Assembly (NCBI RefSeq): GCF_021699055.1
Contig: NZ_SSXC01000014.1
Span: 1 to 62,411 of the forward strand
Length of the DNA: 62,411 bases
Direction of reading: 5' to 3'
Origin: Blastococcus sp. MG754426
Lineage (GTDB): Bacteria; Actinomycetota; Actinomycetes; Mycobacteriales; Geodermatophilaceae
In this document: piece after piece, positions 8,445 to 16,971 of the stretch
How positions within the stretch are numbered: position 1 is the first letter of the stretch
Layout of the letters: every line of letters begins with the position of its first letter
Translations under genes and position numbers: made by a program
The notes under the pieces: model-generated
Told to the model about the DNA's origin: nothing
Database searches by the model: none
What the model saw: the letters and a program-made list of their open reading frames with translations, nothing else

Positions 8445-9413
8445 GTGGCCTGGACCAAGTGGTCGTACATGGATCACTGGGTGACGGAGACGCCGCAGGG
8501 GCCGCAGCCCCCGTCGTTCAACCGCGCCTCCATGGATCGGTACGTCAAGCAGCTGTCGGCCCTGGGCTTCACCGGGTTCGACACCTTCTTCTTCTACCTC
8601 CCGGTCTACGCCGGCATGTACGGCGGCGTGCCCGGTTTCGAGCGGTACCTGCAGGACAGCGGCTTCGACAAGATCACCGGGATCTTCTCCGCCTACCCGT
8701 CGGCGACGAGGTACACCGCACCGCACGTGCGCGAGACGCACGACCGGATCGTCGCCGACTGCACGAACACCCTCCGCATGTGCGAAGGGCTGACCGGCGT
8801 CGAGAACTTCATCGTGATGCCGACGTCCACCTACCACCAGACCGAACCGGTCACCGACGACACGATCAAGGTGGTCGCCGACCTGTGGAACCGGGTCGGG
8901 AAGCTCACCCTCGAGCACGGCATGAAGACCACCTGCCACTTCGAGTTCTGGGGCGCGATCCGCACCCGAGAGCAGATCGACACGTTCTTGTCCTACACCG
9001 ACCCGGAGCTCGTCCACTTCTTCTGCGACACCGCTCAGCACACCATCGCCGGCGTCGACCCGATCCAGCTGTTCCGCGACTACCGGGACCGCTGCACGGG
9101 CTTCCACTTCAAGGACACGAAGAACGTCGACGAGCACGAGGCCTACCGCACGCCGCCGGACCCGGAGCTGATGGCGCCCCAGGTCACCCGCTGGTTCTAC
9201 GAGATGGGCGAGGGCGGGCTGGTCGACTTCCCGGCGCTGATGAAGGAGATCGTCCGTTCCGGTTACGACGGCTGGCTGACCGTGGAGCACGACAAGGCCG
9301 AGCTCGGCGGTGGCAGCTACGCCGAGGCCACCGCCGTCGCCAAGTGGTACATCGACAACGTCCTGGCCGAGGCAGAGGCCGAGGTCCGGGCGGAGCTGGA
9401 GGCCGCACGATGA
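8445..9413 (+). CDS. TIM-barrel sugar isomerase/epimerase family protein, type A copy 1
   Basis: This 322-residue protein is a xylose-isomerase-like TIM barrel. I start it at GTG 8445 because GAGAAGGGA lies about 10 bases upstream and the first residues (WTKWSYMDHW) match the N terminus of the paralogue at 10381. Likely metal ligands are E167 (TCHFEFW), D195 (FFCDTAQH), H221 (GFHFKD) and E281 (TVEHDK). It heads an eight-gene cluster with overlapping or near-abutting ends that runs to 15480. Relatives isomerise or epimerise sugars or keto sugars; here the substrate may be the 3-oxo sugar released from glycosides. The exact reaction is unknown. Confidence 0.78.
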   Translation: MAWTKWSYMDHWVTETPQGPQPPSFNRASMDRYVKQLSALGFTGFDTFFFYLPVYAGMYGGVPGFERYLQDSGFDKITGIFSAYPSATRYTAPHVRETHDRIVADCTNTLRMCEGLTGVENFIVMPTSTYHQTEPVTDDTIKVVADLWNRVGKLTLEHGMKTTCHFEFWGAIRTREQIDTFLSYTDPELVHFFCDTAQHTIAGVDPIQLFRDYRDRCTGFHFKDTKNVDEHEAYRTPPDPELMAPQVTRWFYEMGEGGLVDFPALMKEIVRSGYDGWLTVEHDKAELGGGSYAEATAVAKWYIDNVLAEAEAEVRAELEAAR

Positions 9414-10384
9414 AGGACTCCCTGCGCTGGTCGTACGCGCTCAACCAGTGGAACGTCCGGCTCGACGTCTTCGTCCGCCACGAGGACCAGCAGCGGGCGC
9501 TGAAGACCGTCTCCGCCTGCGGCTTCGACCACGTCGAGCTCGCGTCGGGCACGGGACGCTGGGACAACATCAGCCGCCCCGAGGTCATCCTGCTCAACCA
9601 CGGCAGCCACTCCGGCTTCCTCGACTTCCTGCGCCGGGCCGAGGTGCACGGCGTCTCGAGCATGTTCTGGGACCCGCAGGCGCCCGCGGAGGAGGAGGAG
9701 GGCTACGCGTTCCGGACGACGGCGAACCCGGACGACCACGACGCGATCGTCGAGTGGTCGAAGCCGTTCGTGGACTTCCTCGCCGGCGTCGGCGCCGAGC
9801 AGCTCGTCGTCCGCCCGGTCGGCTCGGCCTGGATGACGCCGCCGCTGGGCGCCGACGGGATCAAGGTCATCGGTGACGTCTGGAACCGGATCGGCGAGCT
9901 GACCTCCGCCGCCGGTCTGGGGCTGGCCCTGCACTACGACTGCCTGGGTGCCGTGCACACCGCCGGCGAGCTGACCGCGCTGCTGGAGGCCACCGACCCG
10001 GCGACCGTCGGCCTCGCCCTGGACACCGCCGAGTTCACCGTCGGCGGGATCGACCCGGTCGCCTACTACCGCGAGCACGCCGACCGGGTCACCCACGTGC
10101 ACCTCAAGGACACCCGCTACGCCGACACCGGCGAGGAGTACCGGATGCCGGGCGCCGAGTCGACGATGCTCAAGGGCGGCGCGGGCCGGCGGATCGAGCG
10201 GTGGTTCTACGAGCTGGGCACCGAGGGCGGCCTGGTCGACGTCCCGGGCTTCGTCGCGGCGCTGCGCGAGAACGAGTTCGGGGGCTGGGTCGTCGTCGAG
10301 AGCGACCACGGCGGGAACCCGGCCGAGCTGGCGATGCTCAACAGCTGGTACCTGCAGCACGAGCTGGGGGTGCCGAAGCGATGA
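9410..10384 (+). CDS. TIM-barrel sugar isomerase/epimerase family protein, type B copy 1
   Basis: This 324-residue TIM barrel belongs to a second subtype that starts with WSYALNQW instead of WSYMDHW. Probable metal residues are D177 (LHYDCL), D205 (LALDTAE), H231 (HVHLKD) and the Glu of VVVESDHGG. The first ligand is Asp where type A has Glu. The ATG overlaps the previous stop by four bases. It alternates with type A genes (A-B-A-B), which suggests the two types act together, perhaps as a heteromer or in consecutive steps. No specific substrate can be assigned. Confidence 0.76.
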   Translation: MKDSLRWSYALNQWNVRLDVFVRHEDQQRALKTVSACGFDHVELASGTGRWDNISRPEVILLNHGSHSGFLDFLRRAEVHGVSSMFWDPQAPAEEEEGYAFRTTANPDDHDAIVEWSKPFVDFLAGVGAEQLVVRPVGSAWMTPPLGADGIKVIGDVWNRIGELTSAAGLGLALHYDCLGAVHTAGELTALLEATDPATVGLALDTAEFTVGGIDPVAYYREHADRVTHVHLKDTRYADTGEEYRMPGAESTMLKGGAGRRIERWFYELGTEGGLVDVPGFVAALRENEFGGWVVVESDHGGNPAELAMLNSWYLQHELGVPKR

Positions 10385-11331
10385 CCGCCTCCGAACGCGC
10401 CATCAAGTGGTCCTACATGGACCACTGGCGCAGCAACGGGCCGTCCGGGCCGGTCGACCAGTGGCACTCGCACAAGACCATGTCCGCCTTCCTCAAGCAG
10501 ATCAAGGCGACCGGGTTCGACGCGATCGACACGTTCGACTTCCGGATCTGGCAGATGTACGGCGACTACGGCGGCCCGGCCAAGTACCAGCAGGTGGTGC
10601 AGGACCACGGGCTCGAGCGGATCGTGAACACGTTCCACGCCGCCGACTACGACCTGCGCAACTACGCGCCCCACCTGCCGGAGACGCACGAGTTCATCCT
10701 CGAGGACTTCCGGGTCACCATGGGCCGCTGGTCGGAGATCCAGCTGGACAACATCATCGTGATGCCGGCGACCCTCTACTACGACATGGAGCCGGTCACC
10801 GAGGACAAGCTCAAGTACACGGCGGAGTGCTGGAACAAGGTCGGTGAGATCACCGCGGGCTACGGGGTGCGGCTCACCTGCCACCACGAGTTCTTCTCCG
10901 GCATCCAGAGCGAGGCCGACATCGACACCTTCTACTCGTACACCGACCCGCGGTACGTCTCGCTGTTCGTCGACACCGCGCAGCACTGCATCGCGGGGGT
11001 GGACCCGGTGGCGCTCTACAACCGCCACGCCCACCGGGTCAGCGGCTTCCACTTCAAGGACACCCGCAACGTCGCCACCGGCGACGACCACCGGCACCGG
11101 CCGGACTCGGAGATCATGGCGCCGACCACCGGGAAGTGGTTCTACGAGATGGGCACGCCGCACGGCCTCGTCGACTTCGAGGCGATGATGACGGCGGTCC
11201 GGGACAACGGTTACCGCGGCTGGATCTCCGTCGAGCACGACAAGGCCAACAAGCAGGGTGGCGACTACTCGGAGAGCACCGCCGTCTCCCGCTGGTACGC
11301 GAAGAACGTCCTCGAGGAGATCTACCGGTGA
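10381..11331 (+). CDS. TIM-barrel sugar isomerase/epimerase family protein, type A copy 2
   Basis: This 316-residue protein is a paralogue of the 8445-9413 product: it has the same WSYMDHW start, E170 (CHHEFF), D198 (FVDTAQH), H224 (GFHFKDTRN) and VEHDKAN near the C terminus. The ATG overlaps the upstream stop (ATGA). The copies differ over most of their length, so this is an old duplication rather than a recent one. It is expected to be a cytoplasmic metal-dependent enzyme of keto-sugar metabolism, working with the type B gene that follows. Confidence 0.76.
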   Translation: MTASERAIKWSYMDHWRSNGPSGPVDQWHSHKTMSAFLKQIKATGFDAIDTFDFRIWQMYGDYGGPAKYQQVVQDHGLERIVNTFHAADYDLRNYAPHLPETHEFILEDFRVTMGRWSEIQLDNIIVMPATLYYDMEPVTEDKLKYTAECWNKVGEITAGYGVRLTCHHEFFSGIQSEADIDTFYSYTDPRYVSLFVDTAQHCIAGVDPVALYNRHAHRVSGFHFKDTRNVATGDDHRHRPDSEIMAPTTGKWFYEMGTPHGLVDFEAMMTAVRDNGYRGWISVEHDKANKQGGDYSESTAVSRWYAKNVLEEIYR

Positions 11332-12314
11332 GCGCCATCCGTTGGGCCTACGCGATCAACCAGTGGAAGCCGCAGTTCGACGACTTCGTCCGCCGCGAGG
11401 AGCACGAGCGCGCACTGAAGACCATCTCCATCGCCGGCTTCGAGGGCGTCGAGCTGACGTACGGCACCGGGCGCTGGGAGCCGCTGGGCAACCCGCAGCA
11501 GCTGGCCGCCAACTTCGGCTCGGTCGCCGGCTTCCGGGAGTTCCTGCGCAGCTGCGCGCTCGACGGTGTCTCCAGCTGGTACTGGGACCCGGCGGAGCGC
11601 TCGATGGAGCACCTGACCGGGCCGCTCTCCCCGCTCGCCGAGGCCGACGTCCCGGCGATCGTGGACCGTGCTCGGGAGCTCGCCACGGCGCTGGCCGAGC
11701 TCGGCGGCTCGGTGCTGCTCGTGCGTCCCGTGCCGGGCGCCGGGGACGTCGAGCCGCTGGACGACGACGCCATCGGCCGGGTCGCCGCCTGCTGGGACGC
11801 GGTCGGCCGCGCGACGGCGGAGCACGGGGTCCGCCTCGCGCTGCACGTGGACTTCCTGTCGGCGCTGCGCCGGGACCACGCGCCCCGCCTGATCGACCGC
11901 ACCGATCCCGCGCTGGTCGGCCTGGCCCTGGACACCGGCGAGCTGACCGTCGGAGGGATCGACCCGCTCGCGGTGATCGCCACGCACGGCGACCGCATCG
12001 CACACGTCCAGTTCAAGGACGCCCTCGCCGTCGACGACGCCCAGGAGTACCTCCAGCCGCACGCGCACTGGACCGTCCGGGTGCGCGGCGGCGCCCGGGA
12101 GGTCCCGCGCTGGTTCGCCGAGCCGGGCGCCAACGGAGGGCTGGTCGACTTCCCGGCGATCACCCGTGCCCTGCTCGACGCCGGCTACGCGGGCTGGATC
12201 GTCGTGGAGAGCGACCAGAGCCCGCACCCCGCCGCCAGTGCCCTGCTGGCGGGCTACCTGGTCCAGCAGGAACTGGGTCCAATGGTCCACGAGCAGCGGA
12301 AGGCCGCGGTCTGA
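11328..12314 (+). CDS. TIM-barrel sugar isomerase/epimerase family protein, type B copy 2
   Basis: This 328-residue protein is a paralogue of the 9410-10384 product, starting with IRWAYAINQW. It keeps LHVDFL (Asp as first ligand), LALDTGELTVGG, HVQFKD and VVESDQSP. The start is a GTG that overlaps the previous stop (GTGA). Its stop overlaps the ATG of the DUF6379 gene by one base (TGATG). It closes the A-B-A-B block and links it directly to a deglycosidase pair, which is the best evidence that these barrels serve glycoside breakdown. Confidence 0.76.
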   Translation: MSAIRWAYAINQWKPQFDDFVRREEHERALKTISIAGFEGVELTYGTGRWEPLGNPQQLAANFGSVAGFREFLRSCALDGVSSWYWDPAERSMEHLTGPLSPLAEADVPAIVDRARELATALAELGGSVLLVRPVPGAGDVEPLDDDAIGRVAACWDAVGRATAEHGVRLALHVDFLSALRRDHAPRLIDRTDPALVGLALDTGELTVGGIDPLAVIATHGDRIAHVQFKDALAVDDAQEYLQPHAHWTVRVRGGAREVPRWFAEPGANGGLVDFPAITRALLDAGYAGWIVVESDQSPHPAASALLAGYLVQQELGPMVHEQRKAAV

Positions 12315-12727
12315 TGGCCACCGGTGACACCGTCCTCACCGACGACAGCCTCGTCCACCGTCCGGAGGGCCTCGGCATCGCGTTGACCGTGCCCTGGTAC
12401 CGCAGCCTCTGGCTGTCCAGCGTCAGCGACATCGCCGTCGCGGTCGAGGGCCGGGCGATCCCGACCGAGGACCTGCGGGTCGAGCTGGGGGAGCGCACCT
12501 TCCGCGTCGGCGAGCTGGCCGACCAGTGGGACGTCCTGTGGTTCGTCCAGGACCGGCTGCTCGTCGTCGTCCCCCTGGCCGGACCGCCGGCCGAGGGGCA
12601 GCAGGTGGACGTCGAGGTGACCGTCGACCTGCGGCTGCCCTACATGCAGATCGCGCCGCAGAAGTACGTGACCAACCACGCGAGCAACCGTCGGTCGCTC
12701 GCCGTCCGCGCAGGAGCCGCCCGATGA
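12314..12727 (+). CDS. DUF6379 protein, second free deglycosidase beta-subunit-like gene
   Basis: This 137-residue protein has the same pattern as the 126-530 product: an early VPWYRSLWL segment, a short ELGERTF turn, and a C-terminal VDLRLPYM stretch in the place of LLLGLSIPYI. The start ATG overlaps the stop of the preceding barrel gene by one base. The following TIM-barrel gene overlaps it by four bases. It is inferred to be the small subunit of a C-glycoside deglycosidase with the 12724-13782 product. It is diverged from the first copy, which hints at a different glycoside. Confidence 0.78.
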   Translation: MATGDTVLTDDSLVHRPEGLGIALTVPWYRSLWLSSVSDIAVAVEGRAIPTEDLRVELGERTFRVGELADQWDVLWFVQDRLLVVVPLAGPPAEGQQVDVEVTVDLRLPYMQIAPQKYVTNHASNRRSLAVRAGAAR

Positions 12728-13782
12728 CCGCCACCGCTCCGGCCCGCCCGGCGCAGCCCGCCGTCCCGGGCAGCGGCATCGCGCTCGGCCTGACCCTCTA
12801 CTCGCTGACCAGCGAGTGGGCGGCCGGGCGCTACGACCTGCCCGGCCTGCTCGACGTCGTCGACGAGGCCGGCATCGGCCCCGGCATCGAGATCGTCGCC
12901 TCGCAGACGATCCGCAGCTACCCCGAGGTGACGCCGGAGTTCGTCCGCGCGTGGCGGGAGGCCTTCGACCGGCACGGCTTCGTGCCCAGCTCGTTCGGCT
13001 GCAACCTCGACATGGGCCGCCGCCGCGACCGGGACATGACCCCGGACGAGGAGTACGAGTTCACCGTCGCCCAGTTCCGCAGCGCGCACGCGCTGGGTTT
13101 CCCGCTGGTGCGCATCCAGAGCGCCAAGCCGGAGCTGATCCGCCGGCTGCTGCCGGTGGCCGAGGAGCTCGACCTCACGATGGCCTGGGAGCTGCACGCC
13201 CCGCTCGGGCCGAACTCGCCGAAGGTGCTCGAGATCCGGGAGACCTACGCGGAGCTCGGCTCCGAGCGGCTCGGCTTCGTCGCCGACTTCAGCGCCACCA
13301 TGCGCGCGATGTCGCCGACCATCCTGCGCAAGCTCGGCAGGATGGGCCTCGGCCGCGAGGAGCTCGACCGGCTGCAGGAGATCTGGGCCACCGACGCCGA
13401 CATCGACGCCCGCCACGGCGAGTTCGTCGAGTACCTGCACTCCCGCGGCATCGCCCCGGAGACCCTCGGCTCGTTCGCCCGGCTGGCGTTCAACATGCAC
13501 GGCCACGTCGACCCGGCCGAGTGGGCCGACATCATGCCGCTGATCAGGCACGTGCACGCCAAGTTCTACGACATCGACGAGCGCGGCGACGAGCCGGCGA
13601 TCGACTACCCGGCGATCGTCCGCGAGTTCGTCCGCGGCGGCTACACCGGCTTCTTCTCCAGCGAGTGGGAGGGGCACGCCTTCGCCGACCTCGACGAGGC
13701 CGACCCGGTCGACCTCGTCCGCAAGCAGCACGACCTCATCCGCCGGTCGATCTCGGCCGCCCTGACCGACAAGGACGCCTGA
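12724..13782 (+). CDS. TIM-barrel C-glycoside deglycosidase alpha-subunit-like protein, copy 2
   Basis: This 352-residue barrel is paralogous to the 532-1566 product, with E156/H158 (MAWELHAP), D188 (FVADFS), H276/H278 (IRHVHAKFYD) and E314 (SSEWEGHA). These match the Glu-His...Asp...His...Glu layout of Mn-dependent C-glycoside deglycosidases. The ATG overlaps the DUF6379 stop. The N-terminal 15 residues are Ala/Pro-rich and may be a tail. Partnering with the gene upstream is inferred from the same arrangement at 126-1566 and from the fused version at 4579-5889. Confidence 0.77.
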   Translation: MTATAPARPAQPAVPGSGIALGLTLYSLTSEWAAGRYDLPGLLDVVDEAGIGPGIEIVASQTIRSYPEVTPEFVRAWREAFDRHGFVPSSFGCNLDMGRRRDRDMTPDEEYEFTVAQFRSAHALGFPLVRIQSAKPELIRRLLPVAEELDLTMAWELHAPLGPNSPKVLEIRETYAELGSERLGFVADFSATMRAMSPTILRKLGRMGLGREELDRLQEIWATDADIDARHGEFVEYLHSRGIAPETLGSFARLAFNMHGHVDPAEWADIMPLIRHVHAKFYDIDERGDEPAIDYPAIVREFVRGGYTGFFSSEWEGHAFADLDEADPVDLVRKQHDLIRRSISAALTDKDA

Positions 13783-13783
13783 C

Positions 13784-14560
13784 GTGTACCAGCTCTCCGC
13801 CAACATCGAACTGCTCTTCACGGAGGCCGGCCCGGACGCCGGCGACCGGGTCCGTGCCGCCGCGGATGCCGGCTTCGACGCGGTCGAGATGTGGTTCTCG
13901 ACCGACAAGGACCTCGACTCCCTGGCCAAGGCGCTCGCCGACACCGGGGTCCAGCTCACCTCGCTGCTCGCCGGGCCGCGGATGGGCTTCACCTTCCCGG
14001 GCACCGACCTCGCCCCGGCCCACGAGGGGCTGGACCTCGCGGTCCAGCACGCCGCACAGCTCGGCTGCCCGCGCATCGTGCTGGCCTCGGGCGTCGGCTT
14101 CCCGGGCATGAACCGGCAGCGCAACCACCAGGTGGTCGTCGACCTGTACGGCGAGGCGATCGCGCGGCACAGCAGCACGGACGTCGACTTCGTCCTCGAG
14201 CCGGTGAACTCCCGCGTCGACCACCCCGGTGCCCTGACCGACCGCACCGAGGACGCCGTGGACATCGCCCGGGCCATCGGCAGCGACCGGTTCGGCATCC
14301 TCTACGACCTCTACCACTCGATCGCCCAGGGCGAGGACCCGGCGACCGAGCTGGCGAACGCCGCGGGTTTCGTCAAGTACGTGCAGCTGGCCGACGCCCC
14401 CGGGCGGCACGAGCCCGGCAGCGGGGACGTCGACTGGCCCGCGCAGCTGGCGGTGCTGCGCGCCTCCGGCTACGACGGCCCCATCGGGCTGGAGTACTTC
14501 CCGGCCGTCGAGACGACGAGGTCGGTCGAGTACATCCGGTCGGTCGCGGCGGACGCGTGA
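13784..14560 (+). CDS. Hydroxypyruvate isomerase-like TIM-barrel protein
   Basis: This 258-residue protein begins SANIELLFTE, typical of the Hyi family, and keeps E139 (LEPVNSR), D175/H178 (LYDLYHSI), Q201 (VQLADAPGRHEPG) and E237 (GLEYFP), close to the positions of the Hyi metal and substrate residues. The start is GTG, one base after the previous stop. Hyi interconverts hydroxypyruvate and tartronate semialdehyde, but many family members act on other short keto sugars. In this operon a product of sugar breakdown is a plausible substrate. Confidence 0.78.
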   Translation: MYQLSANIELLFTEAGPDAGDRVRAAADAGFDAVEMWFSTDKDLDSLAKALADTGVQLTSLLAGPRMGFTFPGTDLAPAHEGLDLAVQHAAQLGCPRIVLASGVGFPGMNRQRNHQVVVDLYGEAIARHSSTDVDFVLEPVNSRVDHPGALTDRTEDAVDIARAIGSDRFGILYDLYHSIAQGEDPATELANAAGFVKYVQLADAPGRHEPGSGDVDWPAQLAVLRASGYDGPIGLEYFPAVETTRSVEYIRSVAADA

Positions 14561-15480
14561 CAGGACCGGCGGGGAAGCTCGACGTCCTGATCGCCACCGG
14601 GCGGGTCACGGTCGAGCACGACAACGAGTTCCGCAGCTTCCGGCACCACACGTCGATGCTGACGACGCTGCTGGAGTCGACCGGCCGGTTCCGGGTGCGC
14701 GTGCTCGAGGAGTTCCGGGGCGTCGGGGACGAGCTGCTCGACCGCTTCGACGTCGTGCTGGTCATGTACGAGGGGCGGGACGACTACCACTCGGTCGCGG
14801 AGGGCTTCGGCCCGACGACCGAGCAGGCGCTGCTGCGGTTCGTGCGGGACAAGGGCCGGGGCGTCGTCTGGTTCCACGGCTCGTCGGTGCAGGAGCCGGA
14901 CTGGGGGTGGCCCGAGGAGTTCGACCGGATGCGCGGGGCCACGCTCAGCCGGCAGACCGGGCTGCGCCCGCGCCCGCAGGGCGAGGTCGTCGTCCGGACC
15001 GCGGAGCCGCGGCACGCCATCACCGAGGGGCTGGACGCGCGGTGGGCGGTCGTCAACGACGACGTCCTGACCGGTGCCCGCATGGACCCGACCGCGCGGG
15101 TGCTGCTCACGGTGTTCGACGACGCGGACAGCTACCGCCGGGCCGGCTGGCCCAGCGCGCACACCCCCGTCGTCATCCCGCCCGGCGGCCTCGAGGCGCT
15201 GCCCGGCATGAACACCGACCAGCCGCTGGCCTGGACCAACGAGTGGGGCGCAGGCCGGTCCTTCTGCGTCACCCTCGGGCACGACTGGGACACCTTCCGG
15301 AAGGTGCCCTTCATGACCCTGCTCGCCCGGGGCGTGGAGTGGGCGGCGGCCGGAGAGGTCACGCTCGGCCCGCCGGAGCGGACGGGTGCCGCCCGCTGGC
15401 GTGTCTGGCCGTACTACTCGGGCGATCCGTCCCGGTTCGACCGGTCCGTGTCCCGTGCCGCCGCGGCCGCCCGCCACTGA
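14557..15480 (+). CDS. ThuA-like domain protein
   Basis: This 307-residue protein resembles the ThuA family, which has a glutamine-amidotransferase-like fold and is linked to trehalose, sucrose and keto-sugar utilisation. Family-like stretches are FRHHTSML, FDVVLVMYEGRD, GRGVVWFHGSS and the C-terminal FCVTLGHDWDTF...LLARGVEWAA. The GTG start overlaps the preceding stop (GTGA). It is the last gene of the operon and ends 57 bases before a very strong hairpin. ThuA proteins often accompany 3-keto-sugar dehydrogenases, which supports keto-sugar handling; its reaction is not known. Confidence 0.78.
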   Translation: MTGPAGKLDVLIATGRVTVEHDNEFRSFRHHTSMLTTLLESTGRFRVRVLEEFRGVGDELLDRFDVVLVMYEGRDDYHSVAEGFGPTTEQALLRFVRDKGRGVVWFHGSSVQEPDWGWPEEFDRMRGATLSRQTGLRPRPQGEVVVRTAEPRHAITEGLDARWAVVNDDVLTGARMDPTARVLLTVFDDADSYRRAGWPSAHTPVVIPPGGLEALPGMNTDQPLAWTNEWGAGRSFCVTLGHDWDTFRKVPFMTLLARGVEWAAAGEVTLGPPERTGAARWRVWPYYSGDPSRFDRSVSRAAAAARH

Positions 15481-15536
15481 GGTCGCCGACCGGTGGTCCG
15501 CCGCGCCGGCACCGGGCGTCGAGCGCCTCGCACGCG

Positions 15537-15589
15537 CCGGTTCACGGACGGCGGCTGTGCTCCAGGCGCAGCCGCCGTCCGTGAACCGG
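15537..15589. terminator. 21-bp perfect hairpin between convergent operons
   Basis: CCGGTTCACGGACGGCGGCTG-type left arm (15537-15557) pairs without mismatch with 15569-15589 around an 11-base loop that can extend the stem further. It lies between the end of the plus-strand catabolic operon (15480) and the end of the minus-strand aromatic operon (15769). There is no U tract on either side. I read it as a bidirectional intrinsic terminator of the actinobacterial type. Confidence 0.75.
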
Positions 15590-15768
15590 TCGTGACGAGC
15601 TGACCGTCCTCCCCGCGGCGCACCACCGATGCCCGGGGGGCGTCCTGCGCCCCGGCAACCGACGCCGACCCCCCGGTCGGTCGATGACGTGCACCGGTCC
15701 CGTGCAGGTGATCTCCCGCGCGTGCCCGTCGGGATCAGCCGAGCCGCCGGTGGCGCCGCCCGCGGCGG

Positions 15769-16956
15769 TCACGCCGTCGCGCCGCCGTCGAGCTCTGCGA
15801 AGGTGTCGGCCACCCAGTCGGCGATGAAGGTGCTCACGTAGGGGAGGTGGTCGAGCCCGATGTGCTCGGTGGCGCCCTCCTCGGGCGTGAACACCCGCAG
15901 CTCGCGCTTGGGGGAGTTCACGGCCTGGTCGTAGGAGCGGTGCGCCATCTCCAGCGGGATCTGCCGGTCGTTGGCGCCGTGGGCGATCAGGAACGGCACG
16001 GTGATCTGCTCCACGACGCCCTCCAGGTTCACGTCGTCGGCGAAGTCCAGGAAGGCGTCGAGGTGGTGCTCGTCGCCGTCCTTGCCCCACACCCAGAGCA
16101 CGTGCTCCCAGTAGTGGGGGACCGGGCGCTCGCCCTCCCGCTCCTTGCGGCGGCGTTGCACGGCGCCCCAGTCGTGGTTGGCGCCCCACGCCACGCACAG
16201 GGCGAACCGCTTCTCGAAGGCGGCCGCGCGCGGGGCGTAGTAACCGCCCAGCGACCAGCCGACGATCCCGATCCGGGAGGCGTCGACGTCGTCGCGCCGC
16301 TGGAGCCAGTCCACCGCAGCCCCGGCCCAGACCTCGGAGTCGATCCGCGCGGTCAGCCCCTGCAGCCGCAGTGACTCGCCGGTGCCCGGCTGGTCGAGCA
16401 TCAGGCAGGAGATGCCGCGGGCGGCCAGCTCCTCCCAGTGGTTGGAGGCGTACATGTGCTCCTTGGTCGAGTCCAGCCCGTTGACCAGCAGGATCACCGG
16501 GGCCGGCCCGGAGTCGGTGGCCGGCGCGGCGCTGAGGTACGCCGGCAGCGTCGTCCCCTCGTAGGGGATCTCCACCCGGGACACCCGCGGGCTGTGGGTG
16601 GCGAACGCCTTCTCCGCGATCCCCAGCATCCGGCGGTACGTGGGCACGCGGTTGGGGTCGGAGTGGGCGAGCATGCGCTCGGCCTGCGCGAGGTAGTTGC
16701 TGGCGCGGAAGTAGAGCTGTCCGGCGGTGCGGGTGTGCCCGGCCTTCTCGGCGTCCTCGGCCTGGCCGACGAGCTGGTCGGTGAGCGCGGTCCAGGCGCG
16801 GAGGAACTCCGGCGTCCCGGCGTCCTCGCCGGCGTTCGCCGCCTCCTTGATCGGGCGGCAGGCCCGGTCGACCTCGTCGATGAGCCCGCCGGAGTTCAGC
16901 GTCGCGACGACACCGAGGTTCCAGGTGTAGGGGCCGGTGGGGAAGTACTCGAACAC
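15769..16956 (-). CDS. Alpha/beta hydrolase related to C-C bond hydrolases (DHPON hydrolase-like)
   Basis: This 395-residue protein has a long N-terminal helical cap region (about 1-125), then an alpha/beta-hydrolase core. S235 sits in GWSLGGYYAP (nucleophile elbow), D330 in HGANDRQIP and H365 in ATEHIG, giving a complete triad. The layout resembles 2,6-dihydroxypseudooxynicotine hydrolase, which cleaves an aryl-ketone C-C bond. The start is GTG with AGAGGA upstream, 15 bases after the FAH-family stop. As last gene of the extradiol operon it could hydrolyse a ring-cleavage product or an acyl-phenol aglycone. The substrate is inferred only. Confidence 0.75.
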   Translation of the reverse strand: MFEYFPTGPYTWNLGVVATLNSGGLIDEVDRACRPIKEAANAGEDAGTPEFLRAWTALTDQLVGQAEDAEKAGHTRTAGQLYFRASNYLAQAERMLAHSDPNRVPTYRRMLGIAEKAFATHSPRVSRVEIPYEGTTLPAYLSAAPATDSGPAPVILLVNGLDSTKEHMYASNHWEELAARGISCLMLDQPGTGESLRLQGLTARIDSEVWAGAAVDWLQRRDDVDASRIGIVGWSLGGYYAPRAAAFEKRFALCVAWGANHDWGAVQRRRKEREGERPVPHYWEHVLWVWGKDGDEHHLDAFLDFADDVNLEGVVEQITVPFLIAHGANDRQIPLEMAHRSYDQAVNSPKRELRVFTPEEGATEHIGLDHLPYVSTFIADWVADTFAELDGGATA

Positions 16957-16971
16957 GGTGTCCTCTTCTGC

